A DNA stretch of 64,000 bases from Luteibaculum oceani (GTDB taxonomy: Bacteria > Bacteroidota > Bacteroidia > Flavobacteriales_D > Luteibaculaceae): contig NZ_VORB01000001.1 of the NCBI RefSeq assembly GCF_007995015.1, forward strand, positions 62,001 to 126,000, written 5' to 3'. Below are positions 7,701 to 17,298 of the stretch, piece after piece. The first letter of the stretch is position 1. Every line of letters starts with the position of its first letter. The notes under the pieces were generated by a model. The model did no database searches, was not told where the DNA came from, and saw only the letters and a list, made by a program, of their open reading frames with translations. The translations under genes and the position numbers were made by a program.

Positions 7701-9764
7701 TTGAGCAAAGCTAAAAGATACCTTGTAACCGCAGCCCTTCCATATGCAAACGGGCCTTTACATATTGGACATATAGCAGGAGCCTATTTACCTGCAGATA
7801 TTTACGTGCGCTTTTTAAAAGCACAGGGCAAAGATGTTGCCTTTATATGCGGAAGTGATGAAAACGGTGCAGCAATTACTTTACGCGCCAAAAAAGAAAA
7901 AACTACACCAAAAGAAATAGTAGACCGATACCACGGAATCATTCAAAAAGCTTTTGAAGATTTCGGTATGTCTTTCGATATCTACCACCGCACCTCAGGT
8001 GATGACCACAAAGAAATGGCTCAGGAATTTTTTCTTGAGCTACATAAAAACCAAGCCTTTGAAGAAAAAAAGTCGGAGCAATATTTCGATGAAAAGGAAG
8101 GCATGTTTTTAGCGGACAGGTACATTACTGGAACCTGCCCGAAATGCTCAAATGAAGGAGCTTATGGAGATCAATGTGAAAAATGTGGATCGGCATTAAG
8201 TCCGGACGACTTGATAAACCCAAAATCTACAATTAGTGGAGCTACTCCAGTAAAGAAGGAAACTAGCCATTGGTACCTGCCTATGCAGCAGCATGAGGAC
8301 TGGCTAAGAGATTGGTTGGTAGAAGGAAAGCTAGAGGGAAAGGAAACGCATAATCCTTCGGACTGGAAGAACAACGTACTTGGACAATGTAAATCGTGGA
8401 TAGACGGTGGCTTGCAAAGTAGAGCCATGACACGTGATTTGGACTGGGGAGTACCGGTGCCTCTGGAGAACTCTGAAGGAAAAGTTCTTTACGTATGGTT
8501 AGACGCCCCAATTGGATACGTAACTGCAACTAAAAAATGGGCAGACCAACAAAAAAAAGATTGGAAGGAATACTGGAAAAGTGAGGATAGCGAATTAATC
8601 CACTTTATTGGAAAAGACAATATCGTTTTCCACTGTATTATTTTCCCCATCCTTCTGAAACTAAACAAGGGTTTCAACCTTCCGGCAAACGTACCCGCAA
8701 ACGAGTTCTTGAATCTTGAGGGGCAGAAAATTTCAACCTCTAGAAATTGGGCGGTATGGCTCCACGAATACCTTGAAGATTTCCCTGGAAAACAAGATGA
8801 ATTGCGTTACGTATTGTGTTCAATTGCCCCAGAAACAAAGGATAGTGAATTTACCTGGAAAGATTTTCAAGCTAGAGTTAACAATGAACTCGTTGCTGTG
8901 CTTGGAAATTTTGTAAACCGCGCTCTTGTGCTAACCCATAAGTATTACGAAGGTGAAGTTCCGGCGCCAAACACCTTAAATGAAACCGATAAAGAAGTAC
9001 TAGCGGAAGCTAAAGCAATCCCTGCACGAGTAGAAAAGGCATTAAGCGAATACAAATTCAGAGAAGCGCTTCAGCATGCAATGAGCCTAGCCAGACTGGG
9101 AAATAAATATCTTGCTGATGAGGAGCCATGGAAGCAGATAAAAACGGATCAAGAACGCGTAAAAACGATAATGTCTATAGCATTAGAAATTACTGCAGGA
9201 TTGCGCGGAGTATTACTTCCGTTTTTACCAAACACTGTTGCGAAATTAGACGCGATGCTAAATCTGGAACCAGCTACTTGGAGAACTTTACAAAGCGATA
9301 TTTGGATAGAAGCTGGACATAAAATTAACAAAGCACAACTTCTATTCTCCAAAGTGGAGGATGCTGATATTGATAAACAAATAGAAAAATTAGCGCAAAA
9401 CAACAAAGCCAATAATCAGAAAGTAAAACCCATGAAAGAACTTACCGACTTCGATACCTTCCAGAAAATGGATTTGAGAATGGCAGAAATAAAAGAAGCT
9501 GTAAAGGTGCCCAAGTCTTCGAAGCTGTTCCAATTGAAGGTAGACATTGGTTCGGAGGAAAGAACAGTGGTTTCGGGAATCGCGAAACACTTCTCCCCAG
9601 AAGATTTAGTTGGGAAAAAGGTATTGATGCTGGCCAACTTGGCACCAAGAAAAATAATGGGTATAGAAAGCCAAGGTATGTTATTGTTTGCCGAAGATGA
9701 CCAAGAAAAACTGTATACTGTGGAAGGTAATTCCGACGTTATGAACGGAGCAACAGTAAGTTAA
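7701..9764 (+). CDS. metG: Methionyl-tRNA synthetase with C-terminal tRNA-binding domain
   Basis: 687 residues from a TTG start (LSKAKRYLVTAALPYANG). The frame extends upstream to an ATG at 7545, but that stretch overlaps the divergent LD-carboxypeptidase, does not look like MetRS, and lies upstream of the promoter box. Visible are the HIGH motif (PLHIGH), a four-cysteine knuckle (CPKCSNEGAYGDQCEKC) and a KMSKS variant read as KISTSR. The C-terminal ~110 residues (FDTFQKMDLRMAEI, LMLANLAPRKIMGIESQGM) form the EMAP/Trbp111-like tRNA-binding domain found in dimeric MetRS. It charges elongator and initiator tRNA-Met. The rhodanese gene follows after 2 nt, so they are probably co-transcribed. Confidence 0.96.
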   Translation: MSKAKRYLVTAALPYANGPLHIGHIAGAYLPADIYVRFLKAQGKDVAFICGSDENGAAITLRAKKEKTTPKEIVDRYHGIIQKAFEDFGMSFDIYHRTSGDDHKEMAQEFFLELHKNQAFEEKKSEQYFDEKEGMFLADRYITGTCPKCSNEGAYGDQCEKCGSALSPDDLINPKSTISGATPVKKETSHWYLPMQQHEDWLRDWLVEGKLEGKETHNPSDWKNNVLGQCKSWIDGGLQSRAMTRDLDWGVPVPLENSEGKVLYVWLDAPIGYVTATKKWADQQKKDWKEYWKSEDSELIHFIGKDNIVFHCIIFPILLKLNKGFNLPANVPANEFLNLEGQKISTSRNWAVWLHEYLEDFPGKQDELRYVLCSIAPETKDSEFTWKDFQARVNNELVAVLGNFVNRALVLTHKYYEGEVPAPNTLNETDKEVLAEAKAIPARVEKALSEYKFREALQHAMSLARLGNKYLADEEPWKQIKTDQERVKTIMSIALEITAGLRGVLLPFLPNTVAKLDAMLNLEPATWRTLQSDIWIEAGHKINKAQLLFSKVEDADIDKQIEKLAQNNKANNQKVKPMKELTDFDTFQKMDLRMAEIKEAVKVPKSSKLFQLKVDIGSEERTVVSGIAKHFSPEDLVGKKVLMLANLAPRKIMGIESQGMLLFAEDDQEKLYTVEGNSDVMNGATVS

Positions 9765-9766
9765 CT

Positions 9767-10147
9767 ATGAAAAAGTATTTATTCTTTATATTGATTCTAG
9801 GTTTAAATCTTAGCGCTTGCGCTCAAAATGAGGTACTGGAGCCAAAGGTTTTTATTGAAAACTTTAAAACCCATGAAAATGCGGTTTTATTGGACGTTAG
9901 AACTCCAGAAGAGTGGAATCAAGGGATTATTGAAGGAGCTAAAATGATCAACTTCTTTTCTCCTGCATTTGAGGCAGAACTCAAAAAGTTAAATAAGGAG
10001 CAAGCGGTTTATGTATACTGTAAATCGGGAGGGAGATCTGGTAAAACAGCTGCAAAACTTAAAACATTGGGTTTTACCGAGGTATATGATTTATCTGGTG
10101 GGATTACCGCTTGGAGAGATCAGGACTTACCGACGGTTAAACCTTAA
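9767..10147 (+). CDS. Rhodanese-domain lipoprotein
   Basis: 126 residues. The N-terminus (MKKYLFFILILGLNLSAC) is a lipoprotein signal peptide with Cys18 as the lipidated residue. A single rhodanese domain follows: LLDVRTPEEWNQGIIEGA, then the active-site loop with Cys85 in YCKSGGRSGKTA, then YDLSGGITAW. Single-domain rhodaneses move sulfane sulfur; the acceptor here is unknown. The position outside the cytoplasm is inferred from the lipobox. The gene starts 2 nt after metG. Its 3' end overlaps the end of the convergent NodB gene by 11 bp. Confidence 0.9.
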   Translation: MKKYLFFILILGLNLSACAQNEVLEPKVFIENFKTHENAVLLDVRTPEEWNQGIIEGAKMINFFSPAFEAELKKLNKEQAVYVYCKSGGRSGKTAAKLKTLGFTEVYDLSGGITAWRDQDLPTVKP

Positions 10148-10748
10148 TCGACTTAAACGTGTACCCCAGATTTTGATAGTGTTCCAGAAATCTGGGGAGC
10201 ACATACTCTAAATTCTTTCGGGCCTTTAAACTATCGTGAAATACGATAATATCTCCCTCCTTGCATTTCAAGGCATTATCTAAAACCTGTTGAGGAGATA
10301 AATTTTTACTGTAATCCTTGCTTAAAACCGACCATAAAATGGTTGTGTAACGTCTTTTAAGCCATTCTAACTGCCCCTTGGTAAATTTGCCATAAGGAGG
10401 TCTAAAAAGCTTACTATCTACCCATTTTGAACAGGCCTCTACGTTGCTTACGTAGTTACTCTTAGAACTTTTCCAGCCATTTAAATGGTTTTGTGTGTGG
10501 TTTGCTACCCCATGTCCTTCTTCTATTATCCTTTGGTAAATAGCTGGATGTTTTTGCACATTATCCCCAATACAAAAGAAGGTAGCTTGGGCATTGTACG
10601 AAAGAAGAAGGTCCAACACCCAGGGTGTAACCTCGGGAATTGGACCATCATCAAAAGTTAAATAAAGTTCTTTTTCTGCGGTTTCTACACGCCATAGCAC
10701 CCCAGGGATTGCTTTTTGAATCCACTGAGGTGTATTAGCTGGTATCAT
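10137..10748 (-). CDS. Polysaccharide deacetylase, NodB homology domain
   Basis: 203 residues, essentially one NodB domain (carbohydrate esterase 4). The metal-binding set is present: TFDDGP with Asp33/Asp34, and the histidine pair His84/His88 in NHTQNH. The FRPPYG motif near residue 115 and a late IVFHD complete the active site. The family removes acetyl groups from N-acetylated sugars or peptidoglycan. No signal peptide is visible. Its start codon overlaps the stop of the DUF2723 gene (TAATG), so the two are tightly coupled, which suggests work on the same glycan; that link is inference. Confidence 0.88.
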   Translation of the reverse strand: MIPANTPQWIQKAIPGVLWRVETAEKELYLTFDDGPIPEVTPWVLDLLLSYNAQATFFCIGDNVQKHPAIYQRIIEEGHGVANHTQNHLNGWKSSKSNYVSNVEACSKWVDSKLFRPPYGKFTKGQLEWLKRRYTTILWSVLSKDYSKNLSPQQVLDNALKCKEGDIIVFHDSLKARKNLEYVLPRFLEHYQNLGYTFKSIKV

Positions 10749-13700
10749 TAGAAACTTATTCTTTGATTTCTTGATTGAAGCTTCTCGTTCGCCTCGGTTA
10801 CCTTTTGGTTTAACACCTGTAACCTCGCTCTTAAATCTTCAGTTAGCGCAGTATCGTTTCCAAAACGACCCGACATTTGAACGATTCGATTGGCTACCAT
10901 TTGGGCAATTTCCATTTCCCTTCTATCCTGAACCAAAAACTCCGGTTCTAAGCTGGTATAGTAATCGATGTCATCCTCGAAAATTTCAAATAAACGAACA
11001 CTTAATCTATTTGCAGCAGCAGTATCTCCAATTTGGTAATACCCTTCAACCAGCGGCTGAACAATTCGGTTATATGGTACATTTTTCTCCGGCATAACCT
11101 CAAAGGCCTTATCCAGAACTTCCTTTGCTTTTTCGTTATCACCAGCAGCAATAAATTCATCGGCAAGGTTTGAGAATTGTAGTCTAAGGTTAGTTGTCAT
11201 CCTTAAATTATTCTCATCCATGTAGATTTCCTCGGTATCCATGTTACCCCAAGTGAATTTCTGCATCAGATTTTCGTACATGATATCCGCTGCAATTCTT
11301 CCACTCACATTAGGATTAGAGTTATTGCTCTTAATTGGAACTAAACGATACGTTAAGCCCTCTAATTGGAAGTAATCTTGAAGTCCAAGGTATGCATCGG
11401 CCCCAGTAGTTACTGCAAAATAAATTGGACGTTCCCAATCGTTAGTAGCCAGTAGATCTAGCACCATTAATTGTGCTTTTAATAAGTAGCGCTTATTAAT
11501 TTGCCATTTTATTTCATCAACAACTAGACTGGAATCCTTAACCGCAACTGTACCGTTAGACAATATCTTGTCTTTGTCTACACTTACGCTAAAGCGTTTG
11601 GTTGGAATATAGAAAACCGATTCTCCGCCTTGCGTTTGAACTTTGTTTCCATCGTCTTTAACAAAGTCCATAATTCGATCAACATCTACGTACAGTCCCG
11701 CTTTGTTTTTAGAATTATCCAGGAAAACAATATCGCGAGTTCCTTGGCGATATTGGTATTCGCTTAAGCTAAATGGAACAGGATCTGAATCGTATGCCTT
11801 TCTCTTCATCTGATCAACATACCAGTCGGTATTCAATAATGAAAGGTTAACAATTCTCACATCAGTTCTATACCCCTCTACTTCCTGCGCATACCAAAGT
11901 GGGAAGGTATCGTTATCACCATTGGTAAATAAGATGGCATTTGGAGCACAACTATCTAGGTAATTTTTTGCGAATGCAACTGCAGTTTCACGCTTCGCTC
12001 TACTGTGGTCGTCCCACCCTTCTGCCGCCATAATTAATGGCACAGGAATGGTAACCAATAGGGCCAAAGCTGCCTGAGTAAGCGGCTTCTTAACCTTGGT
12101 TCCAATAAAGCTGAACAAGGCTAAGGCGATAAGTGCTACAACAGAAATGTATAAAATAGAGTATGAAAGTCCATGATCTGATCCCGAAGCGGCCTCTACT
12201 AAGAATAAGAAGGCACCTGCTCCCAATGAAGGAATAGCAATTTTCTTAAGTACCGCTAAGTTAGCTTCTCTTGCCATTTGGTATAGGGCATAGGCTCCAA
12301 ATCCTATCCAAATTGCAAAGGCGTAGAAAGATCCTACATAGGCATAATCACGCTCCCTTGGTTGAAGAGGATATTGATTTAAGTAGACCACAATAGCCAA
12401 TCCTGTAGTAAGGAATAATAGCATCACCACAGACCATCCCTTAATGTCTCTAAATAGATGGAATACCAATCCAATCATCCCTAGGATAAATGGAAGTAGA
12501 TAGAATTTATTATACGCTTTGTTATTCTTCTGGGTCTCGGTAATTTTTTCCTGATTACCTAGGCGTTGCTCGTCTATAAAATCGACTCCAGAAAGCCAGT
12601 TTCCATCGGTGTGATTTCCATGACCTTGAATATCATTTTGACGACCCGCGAAATTCCACATAAAGTAGCGCCAATACATCCAATCTATCTGATAGGCGAA
12701 GAAAAACCTAAGGTTTTCTCCAACTGTTGGCTTTCTTAGAATGGTTTGCTGCCCAGTTTGTGGGTCTCTTGTTCTTATGGGTTTCCCCTCGAAGTTACTC
12801 CACTTCTTATATTGTGAAATATGATTGTCTTGCGGAGAATACATCCTTGGGAAAATACTGCAAAACTCAGGATCGTAGTTGTACTTGGCTCCCTTTTGGT
12901 CATCGGAAACAATGTATTCCGTTTCTATGCTTAGGTTAGGAAGCTTTGAGGACTCGATGAATTGACTTGCCTCAAAATTGGCAGCATAAGTTCTTATGGT
13001 ACGCTCTCCAGATTTAACTGTATATCCTTTCGTGTAAACCGGATTTCCATCTCTTCTGGGGTTCGCTGGGTCTAGCGGAGCCATCCAATATTGTCCGTAT
13101 AAAAGAGGGCGGTCTCCGTATTGCTCACGATTTAAGTATGAAAGTAATGAGAAAACCGATTCTGGGTTGTTTTCATCCATGGGTGGATTCGCAGCAGAAC
13201 GAATCATGATGGTAGTATAGGTACTGTACCCTAGAAGGACTACTCCAAGACAGATTAGGACCGTATTCCAAAGTGGTTTTTCCTTTTTCTTGGTGTAATT
13301 CAATCCAAAAACAATTCCCGCTGCTATTAAAATCAAGAAGAAAATTAATCCAGAATGAAATGGAAGGCCTAGTGAGTTAACAAATAGCAACTCAAATTTA
13401 CTAGCCAGTTTCACTGAGCCAGGAATGATGATCGATTGGAATACCCCTAAAATAACCATGGAAATCAGGAAGGTATAGATTACCCCTTTTCTGGTCACTT
13501 TAAAGTTTCTGAAATAGTAAACAAATGCAATAGAAGGAATTACAAGAAGGTTAAGAAGGTGAACCCCGATGGATAATCCCATGAAATAAGCAATAAGAAC
13601 TAACCAGCGAGTGGCATGTGGCTTATCGGCTACCTCGTCGTATTTCAGGATGGACCAGAATACCACGGCCGTGAAAAGCGAAGACATTGCATATACCTCT

Positions 13701-14125
13701 CCCTCTTCTGCAGAGAACCAGAAAGAATCTGAAAAGGTATAAGCAAGTGCACCAATAACACCGCCTATCATTATTGCCCAGATATTCCCTTGGTCCAATA
13801 CTTTTTCTCTACGTAGTTGTAACTTTTTTAACAGTGCTGTTATCGACCAGAACAAGAACAGGATGGTGAATGAGCTACATAATGCCGACATAATATTAAC
13901 GGCGTATGCAACAAGATCTTGAGGAACAAAAATGGTAAAGAAGCGGGCGATAAGCATAAACAGGGGAGCTCCGGGTGGGTGCCCAACTTGCAGCTTATAT
14001 GCCGAGGTAATAAATTCCCCACAATCCCAAAAACTTGAGGTTGGTTCAACTCCTAATACGTAAGTGGCGGTGGCGATAATAAATACAAACCATCCGACTA
14101 GGTTATTCAACTTTTTATATTCCAT
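10748..14125 (-). CDS. DUF2723 membrane protein, putative GT-C glycosyltransferase
   Basis: 1125 residues. The N-terminal ~300 residues contain several membrane helices and the acidic first loop FWDCGEFITSAYKLQVGHPPG characteristic of DUF2723. More helices lie around residues 520-680. The C-terminal ~450 residues appear soluble and end in TPR-like helices (LADEFIAAGDNEKAKEVLDKAFEVMPE, VEGYYQIGDTAAANRLSV). DUF2723 proteins are related to GT-C protein O-mannosyltransferases, so transfer of a sugar from a lipid donor outside the cytoplasmic membrane is plausible but unproven. It is the first gene of a two-gene unit with the NodB deacetylase and is divergent from the tRNA. A TAAATTCG box precedes it. 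Confidence 0.85.
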   Translation of the reverse strand: MEYKKLNNLVGWFVFIIATATYVLGVEPTSSFWDCGEFITSAYKLQVGHPPGAPLFMLIARFFTIFVPQDLVAYAVNIMSALCSSFTILFLFWSITALLKKLQLRREKVLDQGNIWAIMIGGVIGALAYTFSDSFWFSAEEGEVYAMSSLFTAVVFWSILKYDEVADKPHATRWLVLIAYFMGLSIGVHLLNLLVIPSIAFVYYFRNFKVTRKGVIYTFLISMVILGVFQSIIIPGSVKLASKFELLFVNSLGLPFHSGLIFFLILIAAGIVFGLNYTKKKEKPLWNTVLICLGVVLLGYSTYTTIMIRSAANPPMDENNPESVFSLLSYLNREQYGDRPLLYGQYWMAPLDPANPRRDGNPVYTKGYTVKSGERTIRTYAANFEASQFIESSKLPNLSIETEYIVSDDQKGAKYNYDPEFCSIFPRMYSPQDNHISQYKKWSNFEGKPIRTRDPQTGQQTILRKPTVGENLRFFFAYQIDWMYWRYFMWNFAGRQNDIQGHGNHTDGNWLSGVDFIDEQRLGNQEKITETQKNNKAYNKFYLLPFILGMIGLVFHLFRDIKGWSVVMLLFLTTGLAIVVYLNQYPLQPRERDYAYVGSFYAFAIWIGFGAYALYQMAREANLAVLKKIAIPSLGAGAFLFLVEAASGSDHGLSYSILYISVVALIALALFSFIGTKVKKPLTQAALALLVTIPVPLIMAAEGWDDHSRAKRETAVAFAKNYLDSCAPNAILFTNGDNDTFPLWYAQEVEGYRTDVRIVNLSLLNTDWYVDQMKRKAYDSDPVPFSLSEYQYRQGTRDIVFLDNSKNKAGLYVDVDRIMDFVKDDGNKVQTQGGESVFYIPTKRFSVSVDKDKILSNGTVAVKDSSLVVDEIKWQINKRYLLKAQLMVLDLLATNDWERPIYFAVTTGADAYLGLQDYFQLEGLTYRLVPIKSNNSNPNVSGRIAADIMYENLMQKFTWGNMDTEEIYMDENNLRMTTNLRLQFSNLADEFIAAGDNEKAKEVLDKAFEVMPEKNVPYNRIVQPLVEGYYQIGDTAAANRLSVRLFEIFEDDIDYYTSLEPEFLVQDRREMEIAQMVANRIVQMSGRFGNDTALTEDLRARLQVLNQKVTEANEKLQSRNQRISF

Positions 14126-14143
14126 CGAAAACAGTTAACGCTG

Positions 14144-14151
14144 CGAATTTA
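14144..14151 (-). promoter_or_regulatory. Putative -7 box of the DUF2723 gene (TAAATTCG)
   Basis: Minus strand TAAATTCGC ending 18 nt before the ATG at 14125, the same octamer and nearly the same spacing as at leuS. No clear -33 element. Confidence 0.4.
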
Positions 14152-14219
14152 AAAATATTAGCAGGCGGAAAAATTTAATCAATGCATCATTCTTGTTGTG
14201 GGATTAAAAAGAAAGTATT

Positions 14220-14227
14220 TATATTTG
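14220..14227 (+). promoter_or_regulatory. Putative tRNA-Gln promoter (-7 box TATATTTG)
   Basis: TATATTTG matches TAnnTTTG and ends 20 nt before the tRNA. TTGTTG at 14193-14198 supplies a -33-like TTG with 21-24 bp spacing. A strong-looking stand-alone promoter for the tRNA. Confidence 0.6.
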
Positions 14228-14247
14228 CACCCGCATTCGCGAAACAA

Positions 14248-14320
14248 TGCCCGATGGTGTAACTGGCAACACGTCTGATTTTGGTTCAGAAGAGTCTAGG
14301 TTCGAGCCCTAGTCGGGCAA
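14248..14320 (+). tRNA. tRNA-Gln (anticodon TTG)
   Basis: A 73-nt cloverleaf. The acceptor stem is TGCCCGA / TCGGGCA with A73 as discriminator; the anticodon arm is CTGA-TTTTGGT-TCAG with anticodon TTG; the T-arm is CTAGG-TTCGAGC-CCTAG. CCA is not encoded. It reads CAA and, by wobble, CAG. Glutaminyl or glutamyl charging cannot be told from here. It has its own promoter box and a terminator directly after it. Confidence 0.95.
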
Positions 14321-14325
14321 CTAAG

Positions 14326-14358
14326 AAAAAACCGACATCCAAAAGATGTCGGTTTTTT
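14326..14358 (+). terminator. Rho-independent terminator after tRNA-Gln
   Basis: Inverted repeat CCGACATC / GATGTCGG with a 4-5 nt loop, flanked by an A-run upstream and followed by T7. Starts 6 nt after the tRNA and also faces the convergent ispG region. Confidence 0.9.
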
Positions 14359-14483
14359 TATGTCCTATTTTTTTGGAAATAATTGGAGCTGGGGATTTTT
14401 ATTTGCTTTTTTTAAGCAGTAGCCTTTCTAATTAGAATAAAGATGTGATTTGATTATTCCCGTACGGAAATCCTAACCCTCTA

Positions 14484-16406
14484 TCATACTGCTTCCGGCT
14501 CTTTCCAATCGCCGTGTGTTTTAATAAGATCAATAAGCGCATCTACGGCCTCTTCTTCTGGCACGTTTCGTGTTACCACCTCTTTTTCTTTATAAAGCGT
14601 AATTTTTCCTGGCCCCGTGCCTACGTAGCCATAATCTGCATCGGCCATTTCTCCTGGACCGTTTACAATACAGCCCATAATACCAATTTTCACCCCCTTT
14701 AAGTGGTTGGTTACCTTTCTGATTTTAGCCGTAGTTTCCTGAAGATCGAAAAGGGTTCTACCGCAACTTGGACAAGAAATATATTCCGTTTTAGAAATCC
14801 TCGTTCGCGTAGCCTGAAGTATCCCAAAACATGTTTCCATCTTGTCTTTTAATGGAATTTTGGGCGCATCTAAGAATAATCCATCTCCTAACCCGTCGAT
14901 TAATAGTAGTCCGGCCCTTGCAGACGCGTACAACTGTACATCTTCCTTTTCCGCTCGCTTATCGCCAACTTGAATGATAATGGGTGCCTTAGAATTGGAT
15001 CTCAATTTTAAAAATGCGGCACGTAAAGATTGACCTTCTTCTACAGCAGAGCTTAAAACTATTACCGCCCTGTCTGGTAAAACAGAATAATCATCATTTT
15101 CAAAAACCTGGGTATCCGAAATTTTCACAAATACCTCAGTAGAAGGAAGCGACCTTTCGGTTAGTTGATTAAAATCTATAACGGGATGTACCCTTTCCTT
15201 TTGCTCCCATACCTCAACATCCTGCAAGACGTGTAAAGTTCCGGGAATTTCAAAATCGAGGTTATTTTTACCTATGTACACGGCATCTACAGCCATGGAC
15301 ATGATATTCCATTTATCTAGTGGCACGGAATAATTATATCCAACTGGGAAAAGACTTGCTGGTTTAATCTGGTCGCGATCCGATAAATCTGAAAGCACAA
15401 CAGGATGATTTCCACCACCAATCCAACCTAAATCCTTCGATTCACTTTTTTGATATGCGTAGGGATTAATATTGTACCAATCCGAGATATCCGGTAGACT
15501 TCTATCTATTCTATTTTTGTATGATGCAGCTAATTTTGCCGCAACTGGAATTTCTGCTTCCGGTTCTTCGGTTAACGAAACCCTAATGGTATCGCCAAGC
15601 CCATCCTCTAGCAAAGCACCAATACCCACAGCAGACTTTATTCTTCCATCTTCTCCATCTCCAGCTTCAGTAACGCCCAAATGCAATGGATAATTCATTC
15701 CTTCGGCATGCATCTTATTCACCAACAAGCGATATGCCTGTACCATAACAAGAGTATTACTGGCCTTCATGCTCAGTACTATGTTGTGGTAATCCATCCT
15801 TTTTGCAATGCGCAAAAATTCGAGTGCAGACTCCACCATCCCCTCTGGAGTATCGCCAAAGCGACTTAAAATTCGATCGCTTAAAGAACCGTGGTTAGTT
15901 CCAATACGCATTGCAGTGTTATGCTTTTTACACAACTCAACAAGGGGTACAAATTTCTTCTCTATTCGGTTTAGCTCTTCCTGATAACTATCGTCGGTAT
16001 ACTCTATGAACTCGAATTTTTTCTTATCCACAAAGTTCCCCGGGTTTATTCTTACCTTCTCCACAATTTGCGCCGCAACCTCAGCTGCGTTGGGTGTGAA
16101 ATGGATATCCGCTACTAGAGGAGTATCATGCCCCATAGCCCTTAGAGCATTTTTAATTTCTAGCAGATTTTGAGCCTCCTTTTTACTAGGGGCAGTTATA
16201 CGCACCAACTCACAGCCCGCTTCAATCATCCTTACAGATTGCTCCACGGTTTCCTTGGTATTCATGGTGTCGGTGGTAGTCATACTTTGCAGTCGGATGG
16301 GATTATTACCGCCAATTTTTACCGATCCTACCGTTACCTCAAGTGTCGATAATCTTTTATATGTAGTTAGGGATTCGCAGTATGTATGTGGCGTAAAGTC
16401 TTTCAT
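14484..16406 (-). CDS. ispG: 4-hydroxy-3-methylbut-2-enyl diphosphate synthase, long form
   Basis: 640 residues. IspG (GcpE) converts MEcPP to HMBPP, the penultimate step of the MEP isoprenoid pathway, using a [4Fe-4S] cluster. The N-terminal TIM barrel begins at VTVGSVKIGGNNPIRLQSMT. The C-terminal Fe-S domain has Cys545, Cys548 (CPSCGRTLFDL) and Cys579 (GCIVNGPGE) with the fourth ligand Glu586. The enzyme is much longer than the ~370-residue E. coli form because of an insert of ~250 residues between the two domains. Such long forms are known in Bacteroidota, Chlamydia and plants. The upstream EamA gene ends 1 nt before the start. ispD of the same pathway lies at 24.5 kb. Confidence 0.96.
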   Translation of the reverse strand: MKDFTPHTYCESLTTYKRLSTLEVTVGSVKIGGNNPIRLQSMTTTDTMNTKETVEQSVRMIEAGCELVRITAPSKKEAQNLLEIKNALRAMGHDTPLVADIHFTPNAAEVAAQIVEKVRINPGNFVDKKKFEFIEYTDDSYQEELNRIEKKFVPLVELCKKHNTAMRIGTNHGSLSDRILSRFGDTPEGMVESALEFLRIAKRMDYHNIVLSMKASNTLVMVQAYRLLVNKMHAEGMNYPLHLGVTEAGDGEDGRIKSAVGIGALLEDGLGDTIRVSLTEEPEAEIPVAAKLAASYKNRIDRSLPDISDWYNINPYAYQKSESKDLGWIGGGNHPVVLSDLSDRDQIKPASLFPVGYNYSVPLDKWNIMSMAVDAVYIGKNNLDFEIPGTLHVLQDVEVWEQKERVHPVIDFNQLTERSLPSTEVFVKISDTQVFENDDYSVLPDRAVIVLSSAVEEGQSLRAAFLKLRSNSKAPIIIQVGDKRAEKEDVQLYASARAGLLLIDGLGDGLFLDAPKIPLKDKMETCFGILQATRTRISKTEYISCPSCGRTLFDLQETTAKIRKVTNHLKGVKIGIMGCIVNGPGEMADADYGYVGTGPGKITLYKEKEVVTRNVPEEEAVDALIDLIKTHGDWKEPEAV

Positions 16407-16407
16407 G

Positions 16408-17298
16408 CTAAGTATTAAGCTTTGCTTTTTGCTTAAGGCGCTTTTTAATAATGGAGTTCAAAAGTATGGAGGCTATTATAATTGTTGCCCCAATTACAAA
16501 AGAAAAATTCCAGAGTTCGTATTCTTCAAAAATTACAAATGCCAGTAAAATGGCATAAATAGGTTCGAGATTTATGCTTATGGATACCGTAAAAGCTGGC
16601 AAATGTTCCATCACGCGAATGGATGCCACAAAAGCGAAGGCGGTACAAGCGACTCCAAGAACTAAGAGCCACAATAAATCTTCGGTAGAAATTGAAAAAA
16701 ATTGGGCGTCGAATTTTCCAGAGAAAATAAAATAAAGGGTAACGGCTGCCCATCCTGCCGCCATTTCCCAGAAGGAAACTCTTGATGGAGCTAGAGATCG
16801 AATAAACTGCTCGTTTATCAATGTAAATACCGAAGCTAGAGCTGCAGCAATAACACTTAAAATTATTCCCACCCTAAAACTGGTGGATATTTGAAATATC
16901 ACTCCAATTCCAACCAATACCATAATACCCAGAAGAACTTCGTATGCTAGTATTTTTCTTTTGGTAAACAGGGGTGATAATAATGCGGTAAACAACGTAC
17001 TGCTGGTAACCCCTACTAACGCTACCGAAACAGAGGATTGTTTAACCGCCTCGAAGAAAAATATCCAATGTATAGCGATAACCGCTCCTGTTGCTAATAC
17101 CTTGGGAAAAGATTCGCTAGGAATTTTGGGTTTTGGGAAGGAAACCAAATACAATCCCAAAGCTATTGCAGCTATCCCCATTCTGTACCAAACGATGTCA
17201 GAAGATCCAACAGAAATCAATTTGCCCAATACCCCAGTAAATCCGAAAAGAAAAACCGTTAGGTGCAGCAATAAATAGGCATTAGTTTTTTTCGGCAT
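16408..17298 (-). CDS. EamA/DMT-superfamily transporter
   Basis: 296 residues from the internal ATG (MPKKTNAYLLLHLTVFLFG); an in-frame start at 17316 would add six residues and lengthen the overlap with the DUF502 gene. About ten membrane helices are arranged as two EamA repeats; the second has the family pattern (FVASIRVMEHLPAFTVSISINLEPIYAILLAFVIFEE). Drug/metabolite transporters of this type export amino acids or other metabolites; the substrate cannot be predicted. It lies in a tight minus-strand run (hemW, cyclase, Lrp, MmcQ, DUF502, EamA, ispG). An Lrp/AsnC regulator in the same run is consistent with amino-acid-related export, but this is inference. Confidence 0.85.
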   Translation of the reverse strand: MPKKTNAYLLLHLTVFLFGFTGVLGKLISVGSSDIVWYRMGIAAIALGLYLVSFPKPKIPSESFPKVLATGAVIAIHWIFFFEAVKQSSVSVALVGVTSSTLFTALLSPLFTKRKILAYEVLLGIMVLVGIGVIFQISTSFRVGIILSVIAAALASVFTLINEQFIRSLAPSRVSFWEMAAGWAAVTLYFIFSGKFDAQFFSISTEDLLWLLVLGVACTAFAFVASIRVMEHLPAFTVSISINLEPIYAILLAFVIFEEYELWNFSFVIGATIIIASILLNSIIKKRLKQKAKLNT

